Positions 45,655 through 52,840 of a stretch of 64,000 nucleotides of DNA are shown in pieces. The DNA lies in assembly GCA_900696645.1 (NCBI GenBank), contig CAADGV010000020.1, positions 62,001-126,000 of the forward strand, read 5' to 3'. The translations under genes were made by a program, and so were the position numbers. The notes beneath the pieces were generated by a model. That model had not been told where the DNA came from. It searched no databases and worked only from the letters and a program-made list of their open reading frames with translations. Origin of the DNA: an uncultured Chlorobiota bacterium (GTDB taxonomy: Bacteria; Bacteroidota; Ignavibacteria; UBA10030; UBA6906). Numbering within the stretch: position 1 is the stretch's first letter; each line of letters starts with the position of its first letter.

Positions 45655-47463
45655 TTGGCTGACGAGACCTCAAAACACAATTCACAGAAGCAAGCTGAAG
45701 GTGTCGGGGTAGGTACTCATGCGCATGTTCATCATGAAGAGCATCATCATGAAGTGAGTTTCATACGCAAATATGTGTTTTCCACAGATCACAAAGTCAT
45801 CGGGATTCAGTACGGGATTACAAGTTTGTTATTCTTGTTTTTCGGCTTCACACTGATGATGGTCATGCGCTGGCAGCTCGCATATCCCGGGGAGCCGATT
45901 CCGTGGATTGGCCTCCTGCTCGGTGCCGATCGGGCTCCTGACGGAATCATGCTGCCGGAGTTCTACAACCAGCTCGGCGCAATGCACGGGACGATCATGG
46001 TGTTCCTGGGTGTTGTGCCGCTTGCTGTCGGTGCGTTCGGGAACTATGTCATGCCGCTGCAAATCGGTGCCATTGATATGGCATTCCCGAAGTTGAACAT
46101 GATGAGCTACTGGGTGTACTTCATGGGCGGTGTGACGATGTTAGTGAGTTTCTTCCTTCCCGGCGGAGCCGCAAATTCGGGCTGGACCTCCTATGCACCG
46201 CTTGCCGTCATTGCGACAACAGGTCAAACGGTATGGCTCATTGGCATGATATTTCTTATCACGTCATCGCTGCTGGGTTCGGTGAACTTCATCGTCACAA
46301 TCATACAGTTACGGACTCACGGACTTACGTTCATGCGATTGCCGTTCTTCGTATGGGCGCAGTTTGTAACATCATTCCTGTTGCTGCTTGCATTTCCTCC
46401 GCTTGAAGCGGCGGGCATTCTTCAACTCATGGATCGTGTTGCGGGAACAAGCTTCTTCATGCCGAGCGGACTTGTCGTCAGTGGTATTGCGCTGCCGTAC
46501 ACCGGAGGAGGAAGCCCGTTACTCTGGCAGCATTTGTTCTGGTTCCTTGCGCATCCCGAAGTATATGTTCTGATTCTCCCCGCAATGGGAATTGTCGCGG
46601 AGATCATTGCTAACAACACACGCAAACCGCTCTGGGGATACAAGTCGATGGTGTATGCGGCAATCTTCCTCGGTTTTATGTCATTCGTTGTGTGGGCGCA
46701 TCATATGTTCATGACAGGAATGGGCACAACTATCAGCGCATTCTTCCAAACTACGACGATGATTATCTCCATTCCTTCGATCATCATCCTTACGGCGTTT
46801 TTCTTGTCGTTGTGGGGCGGCTCGATTCGGTTTACGACTCCTATGCTCTTTGCGTTGGCGTTCCTTCCCATGTTCGGCATCGGAGGATTGACGGGCTTGC
46901 CGTTGGGTCTGGCGCCGCCCGACATTCATTTGCACGACACGTACTACGTCATCGGCCATTTTCATTATGTCGTTGCTCCGGGCACGTTGATGGCGCTGTT
47001 TGCCGGAATTTACTATTGGTATCCGAAAGTAACGGGAAGAATGATGAACGATATGCTCGGCAAGCTGCATTTCTGGGGTTCGTTCATATTCCTGAATGGC
47101 GTGTTTATGCCGATGTTCATTCAAGGACTTGCCGGTGTTTCACGTCGTCTCTATGATGGCGGCGAGCAATATGCTCACGCGCAAAGTGTTCTTCAATGGA
47201 ACGAAGTCATGTCGGTTTCGGCGTGGCTGCTTGGCTTGGCGCAGATTCCTTTCATTATCAATTTCTTTTTGAGTGCGAAGAACGGAAAGAAGGTCGGCGA
47301 CAATCCGTGGGACGCAACAACGCTCGACATGGCGGCAACAACTTCGCCGCCGTTGGCACACGGCAACTTCGAACGCGTGCCCGAAGTGCATCGCCCGCCG
47401 TACGAGTACAGTGTGCCCGGAGCAGAACGTGACTTCATTCCCCAGCATGAAAGGACGGCGTAA
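45655..47463 (+). CDS. coxA: Cytochrome c oxidase subunit I
   Basis: Catalytic subunit of a heme-copper oxygen reductase, 602 residues and about 12 helices. Heme and copper ligands: His111 (AMHGTIMVF), HPEVY with His300 and the cross-linked Tyr304 (Glu present, type A1 pattern), His349-His350 (WAHHMF), and HFH at 435-437. The N-terminus carries a His-rich stretch (seven His among residues 22-32) absent from usual CoxA. Start is TTG 45655 with AAGGAGA 8 bases upstream. Subunit III follows after 2 bases. Heme A supply is encoded in the same island. Confidence 0.96.
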   Translation: MADETSKHNSQKQAEGVGVGTHAHVHHEEHHHEVSFIRKYVFSTDHKVIGIQYGITSLLFLFFGFTLMMVMRWQLAYPGEPIPWIGLLLGADRAPDGIMLPEFYNQLGAMHGTIMVFLGVVPLAVGAFGNYVMPLQIGAIDMAFPKLNMMSYWVYFMGGVTMLVSFFLPGGAANSGWTSYAPLAVIATTGQTVWLIGMIFLITSSLLGSVNFIVTIIQLRTHGLTFMRLPFFVWAQFVTSFLLLLAFPPLEAAGILQLMDRVAGTSFFMPSGLVVSGIALPYTGGGSPLLWQHLFWFLAHPEVYVLILPAMGIVAEIIANNTRKPLWGYKSMVYAAIFLGFMSFVVWAHHMFMTGMGTTISAFFQTTTMIISIPSIIILTAFFLSLWGGSIRFTTPMLFALAFLPMFGIGGLTGLPLGLAPPDIHLHDTYYVIGHFHYVVAPGTLMALFAGIYYWYPKVTGRMMNDMLGKLHFWGSFIFLNGVFMPMFIQGLAGVSRRLYDGGEQYAHAQSVLQWNEVMSVSAWLLGLAQIPFIINFFLSAKNGKKVGDNPWDATTLDMAATTSPPLAHGNFERVPEVHRPPYEYSVPGAERDFIPQHERTA

Positions 47464-47465
47464 CG

Positions 47466-48056
47466 ATGAACATTCCCTACACCTCAACCGCCCGTCCGGA
47501 TACCGGACTTTACAACGCAAAGCTCGGCATCTGGCTCTTTCTTGCGTCCGAAGTTATGTTGTTCGGAGCTTTGTTCTCCACATACATTTTATTGCGTGTA
47601 AATGCAGTGTCGTGGCCCCACGGGTACGAGATTCTCAATGTACCTCTTGCCACCCTGAATACTGTTGTTCTTATTTCATCGAGCGTGACAATGGTAATGG
47701 CGTGGGCATCGCTGATGATGAAGAAGTTCGATAAATACAAGATGTATATGGGCCTGACGATTCTTCTTGCGCTCGTGTTTCTCGTCGTGAAGTATTTTGA
47801 GTACAGCGCAAAGTTCGAGCATCATTTGTATCCCAGCACGAATACGTTTCTTGCAATCTATTTTACCGTGACAGCGCTGCACGGCTTGCACATCATCGGT
47901 GGCGTGATTGTGAATGCGTACCTCTGGGGTCCCGGCAGTAAAATGTGGAAGACAGACCCTCAGCGATTTACGAATCGGGTAGAGGTTGCCGGTTTGTACT
48001 GGCATTTCGTTGATCTGGTCTGGATTTTCTTGTTCCCCGTTTTATATCTCTTATAG
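47466..48056 (+). CDS. coxC: Cytochrome c oxidase subunit III
   Basis: Membrane subunit of 196 residues, five helices, the short bacterial form lacking the first two helices of the seven-helix type. Typical stretches are KLGIWLFLASEVMLFGALFSTY, FTVTALHGLHIIGG and EVAGLYWHFVDLVWIFLFPVLYL in parts. It starts 2 bases after the coxA stop with an overlapping ribosome site inside coxA. The subunit IV gene begins 10 bases later. Confidence 0.95.
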   Translation: MNIPYTSTARPDTGLYNAKLGIWLFLASEVMLFGALFSTYILLRVNAVSWPHGYEILNVPLATLNTVVLISSSVTMVMAWASLMMKKFDKYKMYMGLTILLALVFLVVKYFEYSAKFEHHLYPSTNTFLAIYFTVTALHGLHIIGGVIVNAYLWGPGSKMWKTDPQRFTNRVEVAGLYWHFVDLVWIFLFPVLYLL

Positions 48057-48066
48057 GAGTGATATT

Positions 48067-48375
48067 ATGGACACTGCTCATGCAGATGATGTAAAGAAAA
48101 CCGTTCGCACGTACATTTTTGTCTTTGTTGCCTTGATGGGGTTGACTGTCATAACGGTGGCAATCTCGTACCTCCATCTGAGCGTAACGGCGGCAGTTAC
48201 CGTTGCACTCATTGTTGCAACAGTAAAGGCGTCGCTTGTTGCGATGTACTTCATGCATCTCGTGTCGGAACGGAAAGCTATTTACTGGACGCTCGCATTG
48301 ACAGCGTTCTTCTTTATTCTGCTCATGTTTTTGCCAATTTTCACGGACCAAAACAGCACGAGGTTATTCCACTAA
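48067..48375 (+). CDS. Cytochrome c oxidase subunit IV (prokaryotic type)
   Basis: Three-helix protein of 102 residues with the COX4_pro pattern YIFVFVALMGLTVITVAIS, ATVKASLVAMYFMHL and a last helix ending in LPIFTD. Structural accessory subunit. I chose ATG 48067 (MDTAHADDVK), with AGGAGTGAT just upstream. The longer in-frame opening lies inside coxC. Its TAA shares the last base with the next ATG. Confidence 0.9.
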   Translation: MDTAHADDVKKTVRTYIFVFVALMGLTVITVAISYLHLSVTAAVTVALIVATVKASLVAMYFMHLVSERKAIYWTLALTAFFFILLMFLPIFTDQNSTRLFH

Positions 48376-48581
48376 TGTCACTCAAAGCATTTCATATCGT
48401 TTTCATCGGTACTTCCGCGTTGCTGGCATCCGGATTTGCTGTATGGTTGATCAACGGATTTGCGGCGGGCGGGAATGCGCTGCAACTGTTGGCGGGCATT
48501 AGTTCGGCGATTGCTGCATCCGGGCTTGTTGTGTACGGTATTCGTTTCATGCGAAAGCTTAAACATGTAAGCATGTTATGA
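48375..48581 (+). CDS. Very small two-helix membrane protein in oxidase cluster
   Basis: 68 residues: two hydrophobic segments (about 7-27 and 38-57) and a basic end, GIRFMRKLKHVSML. I do not recognise a family. ATG 48375 overlaps the subunit IV stop, and its own end overlaps the next gene by four bases, so it is almost certainly translated. It may be a small oxidase subunit or assembly factor (inference from context). Confidence 0.65.
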   Translation: MSLKAFHIVFIGTSALLASGFAVWLINGFAAGGNALQLLAGISSAIAASGLVVYGIRFMRKLKHVSML

Positions 48582-48823
48582 GAAGCAAATTAGTGTTGGC
48601 AGGATGTATCATTGCTGCTCTTCACGTGTTGCAGGATATAGCCTTGGCGTGCCCCACTTGCTACGGCGACCCTTCGTCATCCGAAGTGCAGGGAATGAAG
48701 TGGGCGATTCTGAGTTTGCTGGGAATTACGGGAACGGTGCTTGTGGGGTTGAGCGCTCTCTTTCTCTATTTGCGAAAGAGAGCAATTGAGCTTAACCGCC
48801 GGTTCAGTGACAAGCTGAACTGA
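48578..48823 (+). CDS. Small membrane protein with CPTC motif in oxidase cluster
   Basis: 81 residues: an N-terminal hydrophobic segment, then ACPTCYGDPSS with Cys25 and Cys28, then a second helix (42-65) and a basic tail. The CxxC after the first segment would face the periplasm, where CuA and CuB are loaded. A copper or thiol role is possible but not shown. LAGC at residues 7-10 resembles a lipobox, but the preceding hydrophobic part is too short. ATG 48578 overlaps the previous stop (ATGA). coxB starts 60 bases downstream. Confidence 0.7.
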   Translation: MRSKLVLAGCIIAALHVLQDIALACPTCYGDPSSSEVQGMKWAILSLLGITGTVLVGLSALFLYLRKRAIELNRRFSDKLN

Positions 48824-48883
48824 CGGAAGCACGTCTGCGCTTGCAGGCTTGAAATAACTTTCTTATACGGAGAATCTATCACT

Positions 48884-49828
48884 ATGCACGACTTGTTAGG
48901 CTTGCCCATCGATGCTTCATCGCACGGCCACACGATCGACGAGATGATTGTCATCATTCATTGGCTGATGCTCGTTCTGTTTGTGGGGTGGGGAGGATTC
49001 TTTACATATTCACTCATTCGATTCCGCAGGGCCAAGAGCCCGAAGGCTGATTATGTTGGGGTGAAGAGTCATACATCAAGCTACATTGAGGTTGCAGTGG
49101 CCTTGTTCGAAGGGGTGTTGCTTGTAGGCTTTGCGATTCCTGTGTGGTCAAATGTCTGGCTCAGCTATCCTGACGAGAATGATGCTCTTGTGGTTCATGT
49201 TGTTGCGGAGCAATTTGCATGGAACATTCACTATCCCGGGAAAGACGGTGTGTTTGGCAGGCGGGATATTTCACTGGTCACTTCCGATAACCCGTTGGGG
49301 TTAGATCGGGACGATCCCGACGCAAAGGATGATATTACGACAATCAATAACATGCACATACCCGTCGGGAAGCCCATTCTCGTTTACTTGACAAGCAAGG
49401 ATGTGATCCACAGTTTTGCCTTGCCGCTGTTGAGGGTGAAGCAGGACGCAATTCCGGGCCAGGCAATTCCTATCGCGTTTACAGCAACAATGACGCTTGA
49501 TGAAATCAGGGATCAGTTGAAGAAGAAATACTCACTCGCAGACGGGCATCTTCCGGAGAATTTGAGTACATTAGTGGCATCCACTGATTACAATGCAGGT
49601 GATGGCACTCCCATTCTCGCAAAAGGCGAACTTCTCAATGAAGACGCCATTGCAAAGTTGAGAGAGGCGGGAATATCGTCCATCGAGGCGTCGCAAGACA
49701 CGCCTGTTGAGATTGCCTGCGCACAATTATGCGGACTCGGCCACTATCGCATGCGAGGGACCTTGGTATTGAATACTCCCGAGCAGTTCGAGGCATGGTT
49801 GGAAGATGAAGCAGCCTATCTTGAATAG
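48884..49828 (+). CDS. coxB: Cytochrome c oxidase subunit II with inserted module
   Basis: CuA-bearing subunit, 314 residues. Two membrane helices (about 20-45 and 70-93) are followed by the cupredoxin domain with AEQFAWNIHYPG, His176 (DVIHSFALP), Cys279, Cys283, His287 and Met290 (CAQLCGLGHYRM). Between His176 and Cys279 there are 103 residues instead of the usual 35 or so. The extra part, about 200-272, is a helical, charged module including ILAKGELLNEDAIAKLREAG. All CuA ligands are intact and the frame is continuous. No C-terminal cytochrome c domain, so it is not caa3. ATG 48884 follows a 60-base gap. Confidence 0.93.
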   Translation: MHDLLGLPIDASSHGHTIDEMIVIIHWLMLVLFVGWGGFFTYSLIRFRRAKSPKADYVGVKSHTSSYIEVAVALFEGVLLVGFAIPVWSNVWLSYPDENDALVVHVVAEQFAWNIHYPGKDGVFGRRDISLVTSDNPLGLDRDDPDAKDDITTINNMHIPVGKPILVYLTSKDVIHSFALPLLRVKQDAIPGQAIPIAFTATMTLDEIRDQLKKKYSLADGHLPENLSTLVASTDYNAGDGTPILAKGELLNEDAIAKLREAGISSIEASQDTPVEIACAQLCGLGHYRMRGTLVLNTPEQFEAWLEDEAAYLE

Positions 49829-50861
49829 TTCTATGACATCAAATATCGGACTTCACAGATTTGCACTTTTCACTTCTATATCAACGTTTCTGCTTATCAT
49901 TGCAGGCGGCTTGGTAACAAGTACCGATTCCGGCCTTGCGGTTCCTGATTGGCCGCTGTCATACGGTCAGCTCATGCCTCCGATGGTCGGGGGCATTTTC
50001 TATGAGCACGGCCACCGTATGATAGCAACGTTCGTTGGTTTTCTGACCACCGTACTTGCAATCTGGCTGGCTCGAAAAGAAGAAAGAAAATGGGTCGTGG
50101 TCCTCGGCTTTGTAGCGTTGTTTGCCGTTATCGTGCAGGGAGTTCTTGGCGGGATGACGGTTCTTTATCTTCTCCCCGTTTGGATTTCGACAACGCACGC
50201 CACTCTTGCACAGTCCTTCTTCTGCCTCACCGTAGTACTTGCCATTGTCACTTCGCCCTCCTGGAAACTACAAGAACGCATGGATCACGGGGATACAAGC
50301 CGAACACGGTTACTGACTGTTTTGGCAACCGGGGCCATCCTTGTTCAACTCATCCTCGGTGGCGTAATGCGTCATTCAGGGTCAGGTATGGCGATCCCGG
50401 ATTTTCCTTTGTCCTACACACATTGGCTTCCACCGACAAAAGGGGATGATCTTGCCTCCATCAATGAATACCGGCTCACATACTACGATCTTCCACCGAT
50501 AGAATTAGGTCAGATCTGGATTCATTTTGCCCACCGTGCCTGGGCCATTGTTGTTACGATTCTTGTGATTGTGAATGTTGTTCACATTCTGAGGAATTAC
50601 AGACTGCCGCGAATGAGGGAGCCTGCGATCATTCAGGGGCTGCTTGTTCTTGTTCAATTCCTCCTCGGCGCACTGACAGTCTGGACAGGCAAAGGCGTTC
50701 AAATTTCGACTGCGCACGTTGCTGTAGGAGCACTACTGTTGGCGACAAGTGCGGCACTTGCATTCTATTCGTACGGGCTGTTCAGAGTTAAAGAGAAGGT
50801 TGTTCAGTCGGCGTACTCTCCATCGGGTGTACACACAAGCGGGGAGGCATCAATAGCGTGA
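49806..50861 (+). CDS. ctaA: Heme A synthase (CtaA/Cox15)
   Basis: Oxidises the heme O methyl group to make heme A for subunit I. 351 residues (342 if ATG 49833 is used) with eight helices. Key stretches: AGGLVTSTDSGLAVPDWPLSYG, YEHGHRMIATFVGF, TTHATLAQSFFC, VMRHSGSGMAIPDFPLSY and IHFAHRAWAIVVT, containing the heme-liganding His residues of both halves. The start is uncertain: ATG 49806 overlaps coxB by 23 bases, and ATG 49833 lies just after its stop with no clear ribosome site. It overlaps ctaB by four bases (GTGA). Confidence 0.93.
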   Translation: MKQPILNSSMTSNIGLHRFALFTSISTFLLIIAGGLVTSTDSGLAVPDWPLSYGQLMPPMVGGIFYEHGHRMIATFVGFLTTVLAIWLARKEERKWVVVLGFVALFAVIVQGVLGGMTVLYLLPVWISTTHATLAQSFFCLTVVLAIVTSPSWKLQERMDHGDTSRTRLLTVLATGAILVQLILGGVMRHSGSGMAIPDFPLSYTHWLPPTKGDDLASINEYRLTYYDLPPIELGQIWIHFAHRAWAIVVTILVIVNVVHILRNYRLPRMREPAIIQGLLVLVQFLLGALTVWTGKGVQISTAHVAVGALLLATSAALAFYSYGLFRVKEKVVQSAYSPSGVHTSGEASIA

Positions 50862-51754
50862 GATCGAATATCGAGAACAACGGTACAATCGCAATCGAAC
50901 GCTCAAAGATTGCCGATTACATTACACTGACGAAGCCGGAATTGACATTCCTTTCAGTCGTGACGGCATTGGGTGGCTTCTATCTCGGAGTTGCAGGGTC
51001 GCTTCCGATTGAAACAATGCTGCACACACTGTTCGGGACGTTGCTTGTTGGTGGTGGAGCCGGAGCGTTGAATCAATACATCGAGCGCGAGTATGATGCA
51101 ATGATGAGGCGGACGGAGAATCGCCCTCTGCCCTCCGGAAGGCTGAGCCCGACGGAAGTTGTTCTGTTCGGCAGCATTCTTTCGATTGCAGGTGTCGTGG
51201 AGTTGACTGTCTTTGCCAATCCGTTGAGTGGATTTCTTGCGATTGCGACCCTCGTGACGTATCTGTTTCTTTACACCCCTCTGAAACGAATCACGTGGGT
51301 TTCGACAATTGTCGGAGGGATTCCGGGGGCGCTTCCTCCGATGATTGGGTGGGCTGCGGCACGCAATGAGATTACGATTGAAGCGTGGATTCTGTTCGGT
51401 ATTCTCTTCTTCTGGCAGATGCCGCATTTCTTTTCGTTGGCATGGATGTACCGCAAAGATTACGAACGTGCCGGGTACCCGATGCTTACCGTTTTGGATT
51501 CCGAGGGAAAACAAACCAGCGTACAGATACTTCTCTTCTGTCTGGGACTGATCCCGGTTTCGTTGATGCTTACCCTGTATGGAGGCTTGGGTATGATCTA
51601 TTTTGCGGGAGCTCTTGTTGCGGGATGTTTGTTCCTGTATTTCGGCATTCAGCTTCTGATTACAAAATCAAATACATCTGCACGGAAGATGTTCTTTGCA
51701 TCTCTTCTCTACCTTCCCATTCTTCTTGCCTTTATGGTTATCGACAAGATCTGA
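50858..51754 (+). CDS. ctaB: Heme O synthase (protoheme IX farnesyltransferase)
   Basis: Adds farnesyl to heme B, giving heme O for CtaA. The 298-residue, nine-helix UbiA-family enzyme has ITLTKPELTFLSVVTALGG, the prenyl-diphosphate binding NQYIEREYDAMMRRTENRPLP, YTPLKRITWVST and FFWQMPHFFSLAWMYRKDYERAGYPML in parts. Starts at GTG 50858 overlapping ctaA. Its TGA shares a base with the next ATG. ctaA and ctaB together make heme A for the oxidase encoded next to them. Confidence 0.95.
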   Translation: MRSNIENNGTIAIERSKIADYITLTKPELTFLSVVTALGGFYLGVAGSLPIETMLHTLFGTLLVGGGAGALNQYIEREYDAMMRRTENRPLPSGRLSPTEVVLFGSILSIAGVVELTVFANPLSGFLAIATLVTYLFLYTPLKRITWVSTIVGGIPGALPPMIGWAAARNEITIEAWILFGILFFWQMPHFFSLAWMYRKDYERAGYPMLTVLDSEGKQTSVQILLFCLGLIPVSLMLTLYGGLGMIYFAGALVAGCLFLYFGIQLLITKSNTSARKMFFASLLYLPILLAFMVIDKI

Positions 51755-52179
51755 TGGCGTTCACCGATCTCCCGCTCGTTAATGCTCTGCTAAACACAAC
51801 CAGCACGGTATTTCTTCTTCTGGGATACTACTACATCCGCAGGAAGAGAAAGGCAGCACACAAGAAGGCAATGATTGCCGCGCTGGTTACGTCGTCGGTG
51901 TTTCTGCTTTCGTACCTTATCTATCACTATAACGTCGGCTCGGTGAAGTTCACGGCGGAGGGAACCGTCAGAACGGTGTATTTTACGATTCTGCTCACGC
52001 ATACAGTACTTGCTGCTGCAGTTCCGCCGCTTGCGATTGTGACGGTGGTAAAGGCTTTGCGTGAACGATTCGATAAGCACAAACGAATCGCTCGCTGGAC
52101 TCTTCCCATCTGGTTGTATGTTTCCGTAACGGGAGTCGCAATCTATCTGATGCTGTACCAATTCTATCCACCGGCATGA
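51754..52179 (+). CDS. DUF420 (YozB/CtaM-like) oxidase assembly protein
   Basis: Four-helix membrane protein of 141 residues with the DUF420 pattern: DLPLVNALLNTTSTVFLLLGYYYIRR, HKKAMIAALVTSSVFLLSYLIYHYNVGS (in parts) and THTVLAAAVPPLAIVTVVKALRERFDKHKRIARWTLPIWLYVSVTG (in parts), with His residues in membrane helices. The Staphylococcus relative CtaM is needed for heme-copper oxidase function. ATG 51754 overlaps the ctaB stop. It closes the respiratory island and is followed by a terminator 80 bases later. Confidence 0.86.
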   Translation: MAFTDLPLVNALLNTTSTVFLLLGYYYIRRKRKAAHKKAMIAALVTSSVFLLSYLIYHYNVGSVKFTAEGTVRTVYFTILLTHTVLAAAVPPLAIVTVVKALRERFDKHKRIARWTLPIWLYVSVTGVAIYLMLYQFYPPA

Positions 52180-52259
52180 TGACGGTAGTTCACGCTGTCA
52201 TCCTCGTACATACCATCTTGTAATACCTTCCATCGTTGTTTATATTCGATAGGAATATC

Positions 52260-52301
52260 AAAGGGGGAATTCTTGCAGACCAACGCGAGTTCCCCTTTTT
52301 T
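52260..52301 (+). terminator. Intrinsic terminator ending the respiratory island
   Basis: AAAGGGGGAATTC (52260-52272) pairs with GAGTTCCCCTT (52287-52297), one bulged G and one G-T pair, followed by TTTTTT to 52301. The loop is 14 bases. Well placed after the DUF420 gene. Confidence 0.8.
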
Positions 52302-52330
52302 GATGTTGATTAGCGATTTAATAGCAGATC

Positions 52331-52840
52331 ATGAAACATCGGTTCATATTCGTCATTGCATTGTTCCTCGTCCTCTTTCCGAGTTGTGATACCGGGCTGA
52401 CGCCCCTCAATGAACCGTCCGGTTTTCGTGGCGTTGTCCGGTTCAAGAACTGGCCCTCTGCGGATAGTGTGCGGGAGTTGCGTATTGTGGCATTTGAATC
52501 GTACCCGACGGACAGTTCGGGCATTATACCGGCGTTGCTGGCAGGAACCGCTGCCGTCTATCCTGAGCTTGAACGGCGGCTTCCGACGTTTGTTGACAGC
52601 ATCGAATATGAGTTTACGACCAAGAATGGTCTCAATCTTCAGTTACGAAACTACGTGTACATCATCCTTGCGCAGCAGTACGGCCCAAACGTGTTCAACG
52701 ACTGGCGACCGGCAGGAGTCTATGCGGCTCGCCCCAATTCTTTCGATCCTGCACCTGTGAGGGTGTTGCTGCACCGCATTGTCCCGAATATTGACATCGA
52801 CGTTGACTTTAACAATCCTCCTCCGAGACCGTGGCGATGA
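52331..52840 (+). CDS. Putative lipoprotein upstream of TonB receptor
   Basis: 169-residue protein of no recognised family. MKHRFIFVIALFLVLFPSC fits a type II signal peptide with Cys19 as the lipidated residue (FPSC is a loose lipobox). The rest is soluble, with many aromatics and a Pro-rich C-terminus (NNPPPRPWR). Its stop overlaps the TonB-receptor start (ATGA), which suggests a joint role at the cell surface, perhaps as an accessory ligand-binding lipoprotein. Confidence 0.75.
   Translation: MKHRFIFVIALFLVLFPSCDTGLTPLNEPSGFRGVVRFKNWPSADSVRELRIVAFESYPTDSSGIIPALLAGTAAVYPELERRLPTFVDSIEYEFTTKNGLNLQLRNYVYIILAQQYGPNVFNDWRPAGVYAARPNSFDPAPVRVLLHRIVPNIDIDVDFNNPPPRPWR

Noticed and set aside
48578-48823. 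CPTC protein as a lipoprotein with Cys10
   Set aside because: LAGC fits a lipobox but only about five hydrophobic residues precede it, too few for a signal peptide. The longer hydrophobic run extends beyond Cys10.
49481-49702. Frameshift or gene fusion in coxB
   Set aside because: The frame is continuous and all CuA ligands lie on both sides of the insert in the right order.
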